Source of the DNA: Notoacmeibacter marinus
Lineage (GTDB): Bacteria; Pseudomonadota; Alphaproteobacteria; Rhizobiales; Rhizobiaceae
Direction: 5' to 3'
Assembly: GCF_002238045.1 (NCBI RefSeq)
Contig: NZ_NBYO01000002.1
Coordinates: forward strand, 806,001 to 870,000
DNA: 64,000 nucleotides
How positions within the stretch are numbered: position 1 is the first letter of the stretch; every line of letters starts with the position of its first letter. Positions 44,746 through 52,653 of this stretch are shown here, piece after piece. Below the pieces are notes generated by a model. The model made no database searches and was not told the DNA's origin. It saw only the letters and a list, made by a program, of their open reading frames with translations. A program made the position numbers and the translations under genes.

Positions 44746-45723
44746 TCACGCCCCGGATGAAACGAGACCGGGATGGACTGGATCGACGTTCGACTTGCGC
44801 GACTGGACCTTGCCTGGAGCATAGCCATAGCGTTTGCCGAATTCCCGGTAAAAATAGGACAGATCGTTGAAGCCCTGCGCGAAGGCGATCGTGCTGACCG
44901 TTCGCGGCCCGGAGCCGTGAGACTGGTTCGAAAGCGCCGTGTGGGCCTTGGCCAGCCGCGTGGCGAGGATCTTCTGACGCGGGGTCTCGTCGATATCCTT
45001 GAACGCGCGCTGCAGCACCCGCAAGGAAACGCCGAGACGGTCGGCCAGGTCCTGCGGTCCGAAATCGGAATCCTTGTAGCGGAGGTCTATTTCCTGAAGT
45101 GCGGATGCAATCAGGCTGTCGCTGTCACCGATCGACACGCGGCGGCCATCGTCGAAATCGATCAGGAACGCACCGAGAATGCCGAAAAAGGCCTCGGCGA
45201 GATGATCGTTGTTTTCGGCATCGCGATCCAGCATGCGCTTCAGGACGGATCGCATCGCGATGGAAAGGGCGTCTTCCCGTTTGATGTCGATCCCGCCACG
45301 AATGCGCGAGCCGAACCGGCTCTGCATCGAACTGCGTGGCAGATGGAGCGAGATCTGTTCGCTGTATCGGCCCTGATAGTCGAATCGCGAGGGCGTCGTG
45401 GAATCGACGAGAAACATATCGCCCTCGCGCAACAGGCACCGGCTGGCGCCCTGCTGCATCAGCGCATGGCCACGATCCTGAAAGACGAGAAAATAATGAT
45501 TGCCCGGATCGGCGCGGATGTCCTGCTTCTGGCGGATCACCCGATCGGCCTGCAGGCCGACAAAAGCCATTTCCGCGCCGCCCAGACGTTCCAGAGACAG
45601 CCGCCCCTTAAGTGCACCGCTTCGGTCGGATGGCGCCACCGTGAAGCGTCCGCAGATGGACCGAATGGAAGGCTCGAACGTGTCCACATGGCTGAAACTT
45701 GCGGCGGGAATTAACGCGGTCAT
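44746..45723 (-). CDS. FeaR-like AraC-family regulator
   Basis: A 325-residue AraC-type activator. The N-terminal half resembles the AraC-binding-like domain of FeaR (LRADPGNHYFLVFQ-like region DIRADPGNHYFLVFQDRGH, then GDMFLVDSTTPSRFDYQ). The C-terminal double helix-turn-helix contains FGPQDLADRLGVSLRVLQRA and TIAFAQGFNDLSYFYREFGK. FeaR activates tynA in E. coli, and here the gene lies upstream of the amine oxidase in the same direction, so it is the likely regulator. The start is set at ATG 45723; ATG 45744 with GTGGAG directly before it is an alternative. Any longer version would be unlike the family. Confidence 0.85.
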   Translation of the reverse strand: MTALIPAASFSHVDTFEPSIRSICGRFTVAPSDRSGALKGRLSLERLGGAEMAFVGLQADRVIRQKQDIRADPGNHYFLVFQDRGHALMQQGASRCLLREGDMFLVDSTTPSRFDYQGRYSEQISLHLPRSSMQSRFGSRIRGGIDIKREDALSIAMRSVLKRMLDRDAENNDHLAEAFFGILGAFLIDFDDGRRVSIGDSDSLIASALQEIDLRYKDSDFGPQDLADRLGVSLRVLQRAFKDIDETPRQKILATRLAKAHTALSNQSHGSGPRTVSTIAFAQGFNDLSYFYREFGKRYGYAPGKVQSRKSNVDPVHPGLVSSGA

Positions 45724-46100
45724 CGAATGACGGCCGCCCGACATCTCCACGAACGTTCGAAGAGACCGCGCGCAGACCGCAAGTATTTTCGTTCGCCGCG
45801 CACCGGACTGCCCGACATCGAAGTATGGGGGTTCGGCAAAACGGATAACCCCAGCGTTTGCGCCATCCGACGATGCGATAAGGCTTTGGTGCTGGCCATT
45901 GTGCTCTCCGTGCTGGGCTCCATCGTGACGCAGCGGCAAGACCACTGTCAACGCCGCCACTGTCGCAAGGGCGGATACGGCTCGTACGCACGGTCCGAAC
46001 GGAAAGCCAATGCTGCTCTGCAGCATTTTCGGTTGACGTGCATCGCACAACTGCGTTCACTTCAGCGAAACGCAATGGAGGCGAGTGGCCGAAACCGACG
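45724..46100. other. Divergent intergenic region between AraC gene and nasT
   Basis: This stretch of about 375 nt holds no supportable gene. Near the nasT end are a stem-loop, AATGCTG-CTCTG-CAGCATT (46009-46027), and the small palindrome GTGC-ATC-GCAC (46038-46048). It must contain the promoters of both flanking genes, but I could not identify -35/-10 or sigma-54 elements with confidence. Confidence 0.5.
46038..46048. promoter_or_regulatory. GTGC-N3-GCAC palindrome before nasT
   Basis: GTGCATCGCAC lies 53-63 nt upstream of the nasT ATG. A related palindrome (TGTGCATGTTGCACA) occurs after nasS, before nrtA. The shared GTGCAT and GCACA halves suggest a common regulator of nitrogen genes. They do not fit the usual inward TGCAC-N-GTGCA form of NtrC sites. 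Confidence 0.3.
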
Positions 46101-46700
46101 ATGGCAAGTGAAGAGACGACGTCGGTCCTCGTCATCGACGACAATCCGATCCGCGCTTCCATAATCGAGGAAGGGCTACGCGCCGCCGGCTGCATGCAGG
46201 TTCGGCTTGCAACGGACATGCATGGCATCGCTGCGACAATCGAAGCCCTCCAGCCGGATGTGATTGTCATCGATCTGGGCAATCCGAACCGTGACATGCT
46301 GGAAAATGCCTTTCAGCTCTCAAGGGCCGTGAAGAAACCGATCGCCATGTTCGTCGATCATTCGGACGCGGCGGCAACGGCAGCGGCAATCGAGGCAGGC
46401 GTTTCGGCCTATGTGGTGGACGGGCTGAAACCGCAGCGCATCAAACCCATTCTGGAAATGGCGGTCGGCCGCTTCAATGCCTTTGCCAAGATGGAACGCG
46501 AATTGCAGATGGCGCGCGATGCCCTGTCCGAGCGGAAGCTTGTCGAACGGGCCAAGGCCATTCTGATGCGCCAGCGAAATATCGATGAGGAGCGCGCCTA
46601 TCGCATCATGCGAAGCGCGGCCATGAACCAGAACCGCAGGCTCGCAGAGATCGCCGAAAGTCTCATCACAGCCGCCTCTCTGTTGGACGATGAAAAATGA
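46101..46700 (+). CDS. nasT: NasT, ANTAR-domain RNA-binding antiterminator
   Basis: A 199-residue response-regulator-like protein. The N-terminal receiver has VLVIDDNP and Asp in VIVIDLGNPN. The C-terminal ANTAR domain is KLVERAKAILMRQRNIDEE, then AYRIMRSAAMNQNRRLAEIA. In known systems NasT is sequestered by NasS without nitrate; with nitrate it is released and binds leader-RNA hairpins to prevent termination of the nitrate assimilation operon. Its stop overlaps nasS by ATGA. The start 46101 gives the family N-terminus, though no strong ribosome site is seen. Confidence 0.93.
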   Translation: MASEETTSVLVIDDNPIRASIIEEGLRAAGCMQVRLATDMHGIAATIEALQPDVIVIDLGNPNRDMLENAFQLSRAVKKPIAMFVDHSDAAATAAAIEAGVSAYVVDGLKPQRIKPILEMAVGRFNAFAKMERELQMARDALSERKLVERAKAILMRQRNIDEERAYRIMRSAAMNQNRRLAEIAESLITAASLLDDEK

Positions 46701-47926
46701 CACGCCTCAGCGCCGGATTTCTGCCCCTCATGGACGCCGCCATTCTCATTGCGGCGGCCCGGCTCGGCTTTGCCGATCAGGAAGGGATCGAGCTGCAGCT
46801 GATGCGCGACGCGTCCTGGGCCAATATTCGCGATCGTATTGCTATCGGGCACTTCGACGCCGCCCATATGCTGGCGCCAATGCCAATCGCCGCCAATCTG
46901 GGGCTCGGCCCCCTGCCCGGCCGCCTGGCGGCGCCGTTTGCTATGGGACTGGGCGGCAATGCCATATGCGTCGGCAACGAACTGGCCGCCGAAATTCTGT
47001 CGCAGGGCGATGGCGCATCCACGCTTCCCATCCACGATGCCGCTCTTTCGGGCCACAGGCTGGCCGCGGCACTGGAACAACGAAGGCGCGGCGGACGAGC
47101 CACCCGCTTCGCCGTCGTTCATAGCCATTCGGGCCACAATCTGGAACTGCGCTACTTCATGGCAGCCAGCGGCATCGACCCGGACGGGGATGTCGAGATC
47201 GTCATCGTACCGCCTCCCTTCATGCCGGATGCGCTCGCGAGCGGCCGGATCGACGGCTTTTGCGTCGGCGAGCCATGGAGCAATGTAGCGATCGCGCGTG
47301 GGGTCGGCCGCGTGATCGCTACCAAGAATGCGATCTGGCGGTCGAGTCCGGAAAAGGTTCTTGCCGTGCGGCATGTGCTGCTCGATGACGATCCCGGCCT
47401 CGTCCACGCGCTCGTTCGTGCGCTTTATCGTGCCGCCGTGTGGTGCGACGAGCCGGGCAATCATTCCGAACTGGCCCATCTGTTGGCCGAACCAGGCCAT
47501 CTGAACGTTCCGGCAACTATCTTGCAGGACAGCCTGGCGGGGCGGTTCGGTCCCGACGACGACACTGGCGGTCGCGACTTCTTCGTCACTTGCCGCCGCG
47601 CCGCGACCTTCCCGTGGCGCAGCCATGCGCTCTGGCTTTACAGCCAGATGGTTCGCTGGAACTTGCTTGATCACTCGTCAGCCAATGCGAAAATCGCCAA
47701 CGGAACCTATCGGCCGGACGTCTACCGCGCCGCTCTGGCCGGCACGGACGCTCTCCTGCCTGCCAGCGACGCCAAAGTCGAAGGGGCGTTGACGCAGGCG
47801 CGGGATCTGCCGTCAGCCGATGGCCGTACCCTTCTTATCGGGCCGGACGGGTTCATGGACGGGCGTATTTTCGATCCGGCAGAGCTGGACAGTTACATCG
47901 CCGAACAGCGGGGCGACGTGAAATGA
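46697..47926 (+). CDS. nasS: NasS, cytoplasmic nitrate sensor (NrtA/CmpA-like)
   Basis: A 409-residue nitrate-binding protein of the NrtA fold without a signal peptide, so cytoplasmic. It shares blocks with the transported NrtA encoded downstream: LRYFMAASGIDPDGDVEIVI, FCVGEPWSNVA and WRSSPEKVLAV. NasS binds NasT when nitrate is absent and releases it on nitrate binding. The ATGA overlap with nasT fits the need for stoichiometric production. It is followed by the 335-nt leader in front of nrtA. Confidence 0.92.
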   Translation: MTRLSAGFLPLMDAAILIAAARLGFADQEGIELQLMRDASWANIRDRIAIGHFDAAHMLAPMPIAANLGLGPLPGRLAAPFAMGLGGNAICVGNELAAEILSQGDGASTLPIHDAALSGHRLAAALEQRRRGGRATRFAVVHSHSGHNLELRYFMAASGIDPDGDVEIVIVPPPFMPDALASGRIDGFCVGEPWSNVAIARGVGRVIATKNAIWRSSPEKVLAVRHVLLDDDPGLVHALVRALYRAAVWCDEPGNHSELAHLLAEPGHLNVPATILQDSLAGRFGPDDDTGGRDFFVTCRRAATFPWRSHALWLYSQMVRWNLLDHSSANAKIANGTYRPDVYRAALAGTDALLPASDAKVEGALTQARDLPSADGRTLLIGPDGFMDGRIFDPAELDSYIAEQRGDVK

Positions 47927-47962
47927 GCAAATTTGCATCGCCCGCCTGGTTTGCCAAAAATT

Positions 47963-47977
47963 TGTGCATGTTGCACA
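47963..47977. promoter_or_regulatory. Palindrome TGTGCA-TGT-TGCACA after nasS
   Basis: A perfect 6+3+6 inverted repeat 36 nt after the nasS stop in an AT-rich context. It resembles the GTGC-ATC-GCAC site before nasT. It is a possible binding site for a nitrogen regulator at the nrtA promoter. Confidence 0.4.
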
Positions 47978-47983
47978 GCAATA

Positions 47984-48071
47984 AAGCGCTCTGAAAAACT
48001 GTTCATATGATTGTAATTAAACAATAAATTGCGCTAGTTGAGGCTCTGAAAAATATCTTGCCAGAGCGCTT
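47984..48071 (+). repeat. 10-bp inverted repeat with internal 11-nt direct repeat
   Basis: AAGCGCTCTG (47984-47993) and CAGAGCGCTT (48062-48071) are perfect reverse complements 68 nt apart. The element GCTCTGAAAAA occurs twice in direct orientation (47988-47998 and 48043-48053), so the hexamer GCTCTG appears three times. It could be a long-range leader stem or a cluster of protein sites before nrtA. Confidence 0.55.
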
Positions 48072-48155
48072 CGGACGATCCATTATCGTGGCATCACACC
48101 AAGTTCGATTGCGGAGTCCAATGGCGGGTTCCGAGGCATAGTTGCCAGATCGAGT

Positions 48156-48185
48156 CGATACAGGGCCGCTCGCGGATCCGTATCG
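48156..48185 (+). ncRNA. Leader stem-loop, outer CGATAC/GTATCG
   Basis: CGATAC and GTATCG pair around an inner GG/CC and CCGC/GCGG stem with a 2-nt apex, giving a long imperfect hairpin 77-106 nt before the nrtA start. It is a candidate element of a NasT-controlled leader RNA. The structure was derived by eye; no energy was computed. Confidence 0.45.
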
Positions 48186-48218
48186 ATGGTTCACCTTCCC
48201 CAGTTTCAGTCAGATCAC

Positions 48219-48242
48219 GCCCGGCGATGCTTTGTCGCGGGC
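48219..48242 (+). ncRNA. Leader stem-loop close to nrtA start
   Basis: GCCC-G-GCGA and TCGC-GGGC pair over 8 bp with one bulged G and a 7-nt loop. It ends 19 nt before the nrtA ATG, just upstream of the GAGGA ribosome site, so it could affect translation as well as transcription. Confidence 0.45.
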
Positions 48243-48261
48243 GAACAGAGGATTTGTGTCC

Positions 48262-49671
48262 ATGACAAAGACCTGCCAGCTCATCCGCCGTGCGGCATTC
48301 ACAAGCGTCGCAGCTCTTGCTTTTGCCTGCGGTCCGCTGTCGGCCTCGGCCGAAATGCTCGATGTGGAAAAGGACGAACTGACCTTCGGCTTCATCAAGC
48401 TGACCGATATGGCGCCGCTCGCGATCGCCTATGAGAAAGGGTATTTCGAGGACGAAGGCCTCTTCGTCACGCTCGAGCCGCAGGCCAACTGGAAGGTTCT
48501 GCTCGATGGGGTGATCGATGGTCGCCTTGATGGCGCGCATATGCTGGCCGGCCAGCCTTTGGCGGCGACACTGGGCTATGGAACGCAGGCCGATATCATC
48601 ACGCCCTTCTCCATGGATCTGAACGGTAACGGCATCACAGTATCCAACGCGGTCTGGGAAGAAATGAAGCCGAACATTCCGACCGGTTCGGACGGCAAAC
48701 CGCAACACCCGATCAGCGCCGAGGCGCTGAAGCCGGTTGTCGAAAAATATCGTTCCGAGGGCAAGCCGTTCAATATGGGCATGGTCTTTCCGGTCTCCAC
48801 GCACAATTACGAGTTGCGCTACTGGCTGGCAGCCGGAGGCATTCACCCAGGCTTCTACGCTCCGGGCGATGCAACCGGTCAGGTCAAGGCCGAGGCCCTG
48901 CTCTCCGTGACGCCACCGCCGCAGATGCCTGCCACGCTCGAAGCCGGTACCATCTATGGGTACTGCGTCGGCGAGCCGTGGAACCAGGCTGCCGTCTTCA
49001 AGGGCATTGGCGTACCGGTCATCACAGATTACGAGATCTGGAAGAACAATCCGGAAAAAGTGTTCGGCATCACCGAAGCCTTCGCCGAGGACAATCCGGA
49101 AACGACCAAAGCGGTCGTCAAGGCGTTGATCCGCGCCGCCAAATGGCTCGATGAAGACGATAATGCCAACCGCATGGAAGCGGTCGAGATCCTGTCGCGC
49201 CCCGAATATGTCGGCGCCAATGCCGAGGTCATCGCCAACTCCATGACCGGCACCTTCGAATATGAGAAGGGCGACAAGCGCGATGTGCCGGACTTCAACG
49301 TCTTCTATCGGTACGATGCGACCTACCCGTTCTATTCGGACGCCGTCTGGTACCTGACGCAGATGCGACGCTGGGGGCAGATCGCCGAAAGTCATCCCGA
49401 TAGCTGGTATGCCGAAACGGCCGAGAAGGTCTATCGCCCGGACATCTACAAGGAAGCAGCGCTGTCACTCGTCGATGACGGCTACATGGACGCCGCCGAA
49501 ATTCCCGAAACGGACGGGTACCGCGCGCCAGCGCCGGCCGAGGATTTCATCGATGGCGTTCCCTATGACGGCAAAAAGCCCAACGATTATCTCGCCTCGC
49601 TCGAAATCGGCCTGAAGGAAGGCCAGACGGTCCAGAACGGCGACATTGTCGGCGGTTTGGCCTCCAACTAG
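48262..49671 (+). CDS. nrtA: NrtA, nitrate ABC transporter substrate-binding protein
   Basis: A 469-residue periplasmic nitrate/nitrite-binding protein of the NrtA/CmpA family. It has a signal peptide ([18 protein letters not shown] to SASAEM). Family blocks are [57 protein letters not shown] and [15 protein letters not shown]. It delivers nitrate to the NrtB/ATPase complex. The start 48262 gives the signal peptide and has GAGGA upstream; an upstream in-frame extension would run through the leader hairpins. It is the first gene of the nitrate assimilation operon. Confidence 0.95.
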   Translation: MTKTCQLIRRAAFTSVAALAFACGPLSASAEMLDVEKDELTFGFIKLTDMAPLAIAYEKGYFEDEGLFVTLEPQANWKVLLDGVIDGRLDGAHMLAGQPLAATLGYGTQADIITPFSMDLNGNGITVSNAVWEEMKPNIPTGSDGKPQHPISAEALKPVVEKYRSEGKPFNMGMVFPVSTHNYELRYWLAAGGIHPGFYAPGDATGQVKAEALLSVTPPPQMPATLEAGTIYGYCVGEPWNQAAVFKGIGVPVITDYEIWKNNPEKVFGITEAFAEDNPETTKAVVKALIRAAKWLDEDDNANRMEAVEILSRPEYVGANAEVIANSMTGTFEYEKGDKRDVPDFNVFYRYDATYPFYSDAVWYLTQMRRWGQIAESHPDSWYAETAEKVYRPDIYKEAALSLVDDGYMDAAEIPETDGYRAPAPAEDFIDGVPYDGKKPNDYLASLEIGLKEGQTVQNGDIVGGLASN

Positions 49672-49681
49672 GCGCAACGGC

Positions 49682-49712
49682 CGGCCCGGCGCCGCCAGCC
49701 TGTGACGGGCCG
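49682..49712 (+). other. Stem-loop between nrtA and nrtB
   Basis: CGGCCCG and CGGGCCG pair over 7 bp with a 17-nt loop, and the T-rich TCTTTCTCT follows shortly after. It lies 10 nt past the nrtA stop. It may partly terminate, giving more binding protein than permease, or stabilise the nrtA mRNA. Confidence 0.45.
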
Positions 49713-49754
49713 CCGTCTTTCTCTACCGAACAAAGCAGAAGGCTCGATGCTTCC

Positions 49755-50843
49755 ATGAGCGATGCAACCCAGACTTATTCGCCGACGGCGGCCTCCCGCG
49801 CGCAATTGCGCCGCGAGAAACTGCTCCCGATCATCAACAGGGCCGGCGGCTGGCTCGACGCCTTCGGACTTGCCTTTACCGTTCCCCTTATGAGGATGGC
49901 GGCGGGAGAGAACATTTCCGAACAGCTCGGCGAGTTGCGGCGGCTGCTCCTCATTCCGCTTGTCGGCATTGTGCTGTTTATCGGCGCTTGGGCGGCGCTG
50001 GCGCCGCAGGTGCAGACCTCGCTCGGCGCTATCCCTGGCCCGGCCCAGGTCTGGAGCGCGGCCGGCGACCTCATGGTCAGCCATAATCGCATGCGCGACA
50101 AGGCGGCTGCATTTTACGAACGGCAGGAAGAGCGCAACGCCAAGCTGGTCGAAGCGGGTAAGGCCGATCGCGTGAAGTGGCGGACCTTTACCGGCCAGCC
50201 GACCTATATAGACCAGATCATGACCTCACTGATCACGGTGGCGCTCGGCTTCGGCATCGCCACCCTGATCGCAGTGCCTCTCGGCATCGCTTCCGGCCTG
50301 TCGCGAACCGTCAATGGCGCGATCAATCCGCTCGTGCAGATCTTCAAACCCGTCAGCCCGCTGGCCTGGCTGCCGATCGTCACGATGATCGTGTCGGCCG
50401 CCTATGCCAATCCGCTGGAATGGCTTCCGAAAGCGCTTCTGATATCGGCGATCACCGTGACGCTCTGTTCGCTCTGGCCCACCCTCATCAACACGGCGCT
50501 TGGCGTGGCATCTGTCGACAAGGATCTGATGAATGTCGGGCGCGTCCTGCAGCTTCCGACCCGCAAGACGATCACCAAGCTGGTTCTACCATCGGCGCTT
50601 CCGCTCATCTTCACCGGTCTCCGCCTCTCGCTGGGCGTGGGATGGATGGTGCTGATCGCCGCGGAAATGCTGGCGCAGAACCCCGGCTTGGGAAAGTTCG
50701 TCTGGGATGAATTCCAGAACGGCTCCAGCCAGTCGCTGGCCCGTATCATGGTTGCCGTGTTCACCATCGGCCTGATCGGTTTCATGCTTGATCGCGTGAT
50801 GTTCGCGTTGCAGCGCGCCTTCACCTTCTCGGCCAACCGGTAA
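49755..50843 (+). CDS. nrtB: NrtB, nitrate ABC transporter permease
   Basis: A 362-residue BPD-type permease of the NrtB/SsuC/TauC family. The N-terminus is longer than usual, with one membrane helix near residues 62-78 ([19 protein letters not shown]), then a periplasmic charged stretch ([20 protein letters not shown]) and the core of five helices with [20 protein letters not shown] and the coupling loop [20 protein letters not shown]. It lies between the binding protein and the double ATPase. Nitrate or nitrite is the expected cargo from context. Confidence 0.93.
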   Translation: MSDATQTYSPTAASRAQLRREKLLPIINRAGGWLDAFGLAFTVPLMRMAAGENISEQLGELRRLLLIPLVGIVLFIGAWAALAPQVQTSLGAIPGPAQVWSAAGDLMVSHNRMRDKAAAFYERQEERNAKLVEAGKADRVKWRTFTGQPTYIDQIMTSLITVALGFGIATLIAVPLGIASGLSRTVNGAINPLVQIFKPVSPLAWLPIVTMIVSAAYANPLEWLPKALLISAITVTLCSLWPTLINTALGVASVDKDLMNVGRVLQLPTRKTITKLVLPSALPLIFTGLRLSLGVGWMVLIAAEMLAQNPGLGKFVWDEFQNGSSQSLARIMVAVFTIGLIGFMLDRVMFALQRAFTFSANR

Positions 50844-50856
50844 GCAGGAGGCGATC

Positions 50857-52635
50857 ATGGCGGAACCTATCCTGCAACTATCGAATGCCAGCAAGCATTT
50901 TGGCGACGCCATGGCGGCGAGCCGCGTGCTGACCGATGTCGATCTCAAGGTCGACGAAGGGGAATTCATTGCGATTGTCGGCTTTTCGGGCACCGGAAAG
51001 ACAACGCTGATCAACCTTCTGGCCGGCCTGATCGAACCGGACGCGGGTGGCGTTCTGTTCCGGGGCAAGGAGGTATCGGGCCCGGGACCGGAGCGTGGCG
51101 TCGTCTTCCAGTCCTATTCGCTCCTGCCGTGGCTGACCGTCGCGGGCAATGTCGGCCTGGCCGTCGACAGTGTCCATGTCGCCCAGAGCAAGACGCAGCG
51201 CAGAGACATCGCCGATAAATATATCGACATGGTTGGCCTGTCCCACGCGCGGGACCGCAAGCCCGCCGAACTTTCGGGAGGCATGCGCCAGCGCGTGGCC
51301 GTGGCCCGCGCTCTCGCCATGCAGCCGGAGATCCTGCTGATGGATGAGCCGCTTTCGGCGCTCGACGCCCTAACCCGCGCCAATCTCCAGGACGAGTTCG
51401 CGGCGATATGCGAGAAGGAGAAGAAGACGATCGTTCTCGTCACCAACGATGTCGACGAGGCCATCCTTCTGGCGGACCGGATCGTTGCCTTGACGCCCGG
51501 CCCCGATGCGACCCTTGGCAGGGCGTTCGATGTGAATATCGACCGTCCGCGGGAACGCGCGCACCTGAACAGCAACGAAGCCTTTGTCAGGCTCCGGGCC
51601 GACATCACATCGCACCTGCTGGAACTCGGTGAAAGTCGCGCTGGCCTGGCCGGCAACCGCGAGATCGTTCTGCCCAATGTCGTGCCCATTTCGCCGAAGG
51701 CGCGCCGCGAGGCGCCCGACGAGACCCCACCTGAAGCTTACCGAAGCGCATCTGAACCCGGCACGCGGGACGGCCGCTTCCTCGAATTTTCCAAACTGAC
51801 CAAAATCTATCCGACGCCGAAGGGGCCGCTGACGGTCGTCGAGAATGTCGATCTGAAGGTCGGCAAGGGCGAGTTCGTTACGTTGATCGGTCATTCCGGC
51901 TGCGGCAAATCCACCGTGCTTTCCATGTGCGCGGGCCTAAACCCGATTTCCGGCGGCTCCGTCGTGCTCGACGGCAAACATGTCGAAGAAGCCGGGCCCG
52001 AACGGGCGGTCGTCTTCCAGGCGCCCTCGCTGATGCCCTGGATGACCGCCTACGACAATGTCCGCCTCGGTGTCGATCAGGTCTATCCGGATGCATCGGA
52101 CGGCGAAAAGCGTGACGTGGTGGAATACTACCTCTCACGCGTGGGTCTCGGTGATGCGATGGAGCGCTACGCGGACGAACTGTCCAATGGCATGAAGCAG
52201 CGCGTCGGGATCGCCCGCGCATTCGCCCTCTCGCCCAAATTGCTTCTGCTGGACGAGCCCTTCGGCATGCTGGACAGCCTGACGCGTTGGGAATTGCAGG
52301 ACGTTCTGATGGATGTCTGGGCGAAGACGAATGTGACGACCATCTGCGTTACGCACGATGTCGACGAGGCAATTCTTCTGGCCGACCGCGTGGTGATGAT
52401 GAGCAACGGCCCCCGGGCCAGGATCGGCAACATCATGGAGGTCGATCTGCCGCGTCCGCGCAGTCGCAAAACGCTGCTCGCCCACCCCGACTATTACGCC
52501 TATCGCGAGGAACTTCTGGAGTTCCTGGAAGCCTACGAGGGCGGTGCCGATCCGACCGCGGAACAGCTGGCCGCCATCGCGGAAAAGCGGGCGCAGCGCA
52601 TCGAACGTCAGCGCAAGACCGCGATGGTCGCCTAA
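50857..52635 (+). CDS. nrtC: NrtCD-type tandem ABC ATPase of the nitrate transporter
   Basis: A 592-residue protein carrying two complete ATPase domains in one chain. The first (about 1-260) has Walker [18 protein letters not shown], signature [15 protein letters not shown] and [15 protein letters not shown]. The second (about 305-560) has [17 protein letters not shown], signature [15 protein letters not shown] and [15 protein letters not shown]. Cyanobacterial systems use separate NrtC and NrtD, with a regulatory NrtA-like domain on NrtC; here the two NBDs are fused and no nitrate-binding regulatory domain is present. It energises NrtB. It ends 18 nt before nirB. Confidence 0.92.
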   Translation: MAEPILQLSNASKHFGDAMAASRVLTDVDLKVDEGEFIAIVGFSGTGKTTLINLLAGLIEPDAGGVLFRGKEVSGPGPERGVVFQSYSLLPWLTVAGNVGLAVDSVHVAQSKTQRRDIADKYIDMVGLSHARDRKPAELSGGMRQRVAVARALAMQPEILLMDEPLSALDALTRANLQDEFAAICEKEKKTIVLVTNDVDEAILLADRIVALTPGPDATLGRAFDVNIDRPRERAHLNSNEAFVRLRADITSHLLELGESRAGLAGNREIVLPNVVPISPKARREAPDETPPEAYRSASEPGTRDGRFLEFSKLTKIYPTPKGPLTVVENVDLKVGKGEFVTLIGHSGCGKSTVLSMCAGLNPISGGSVVLDGKHVEEAGPERAVVFQAPSLMPWMTAYDNVRLGVDQVYPDASDGEKRDVVEYYLSRVGLGDAMERYADELSNGMKQRVGIARAFALSPKLLLLDEPFGMLDSLTRWELQDVLMDVWAKTNVTTICVTHDVDEAILLADRVVMMSNGPRARIGNIMEVDLPRPRSRKTLLAHPDYYAYREELLEFLEAYEGGADPTAEQLAAIAEKRAQRIERQRKTAMVA

Positions 52636-52653
52636 CCCATGGAAAGCGGAGCC

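Larger units (their letters stand above)
47927..48261 (+). promoter_or_regulatory. Structured leader/promoter region upstream of nrtA (putative NasT target)
   Basis: This 335-nt stretch has no gene. Its first 130 nt are AT-rich compared with the surroundings and hold a palindrome, a 10-bp inverted repeat and an 11-nt direct repeat. The last 110 nt contain two stem-loops (48156-48185 and 48219-48242), the second 19 nt before the nrtA ATG. An ANTAR-controlled attenuator is expected here because NasST lies directly upstream. A small hexaloop hairpin GGC-ATAGTT-GCC (near 48135) has A and G at loop positions 1 and 4, as ANTAR targets do, but its stem is short. No clear U-tract terminator is visible. 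Confidence 0.5.

Noticed and set aside
47941-48110. Sigma-54 (-24/-12) promoter before nrtA
   Set aside because: No GG-N10-GC pair with a good TGGCAC/TTGC context could be found; the closest stretch (GTGGCATCACACCAAG) lacks the -12 GC.
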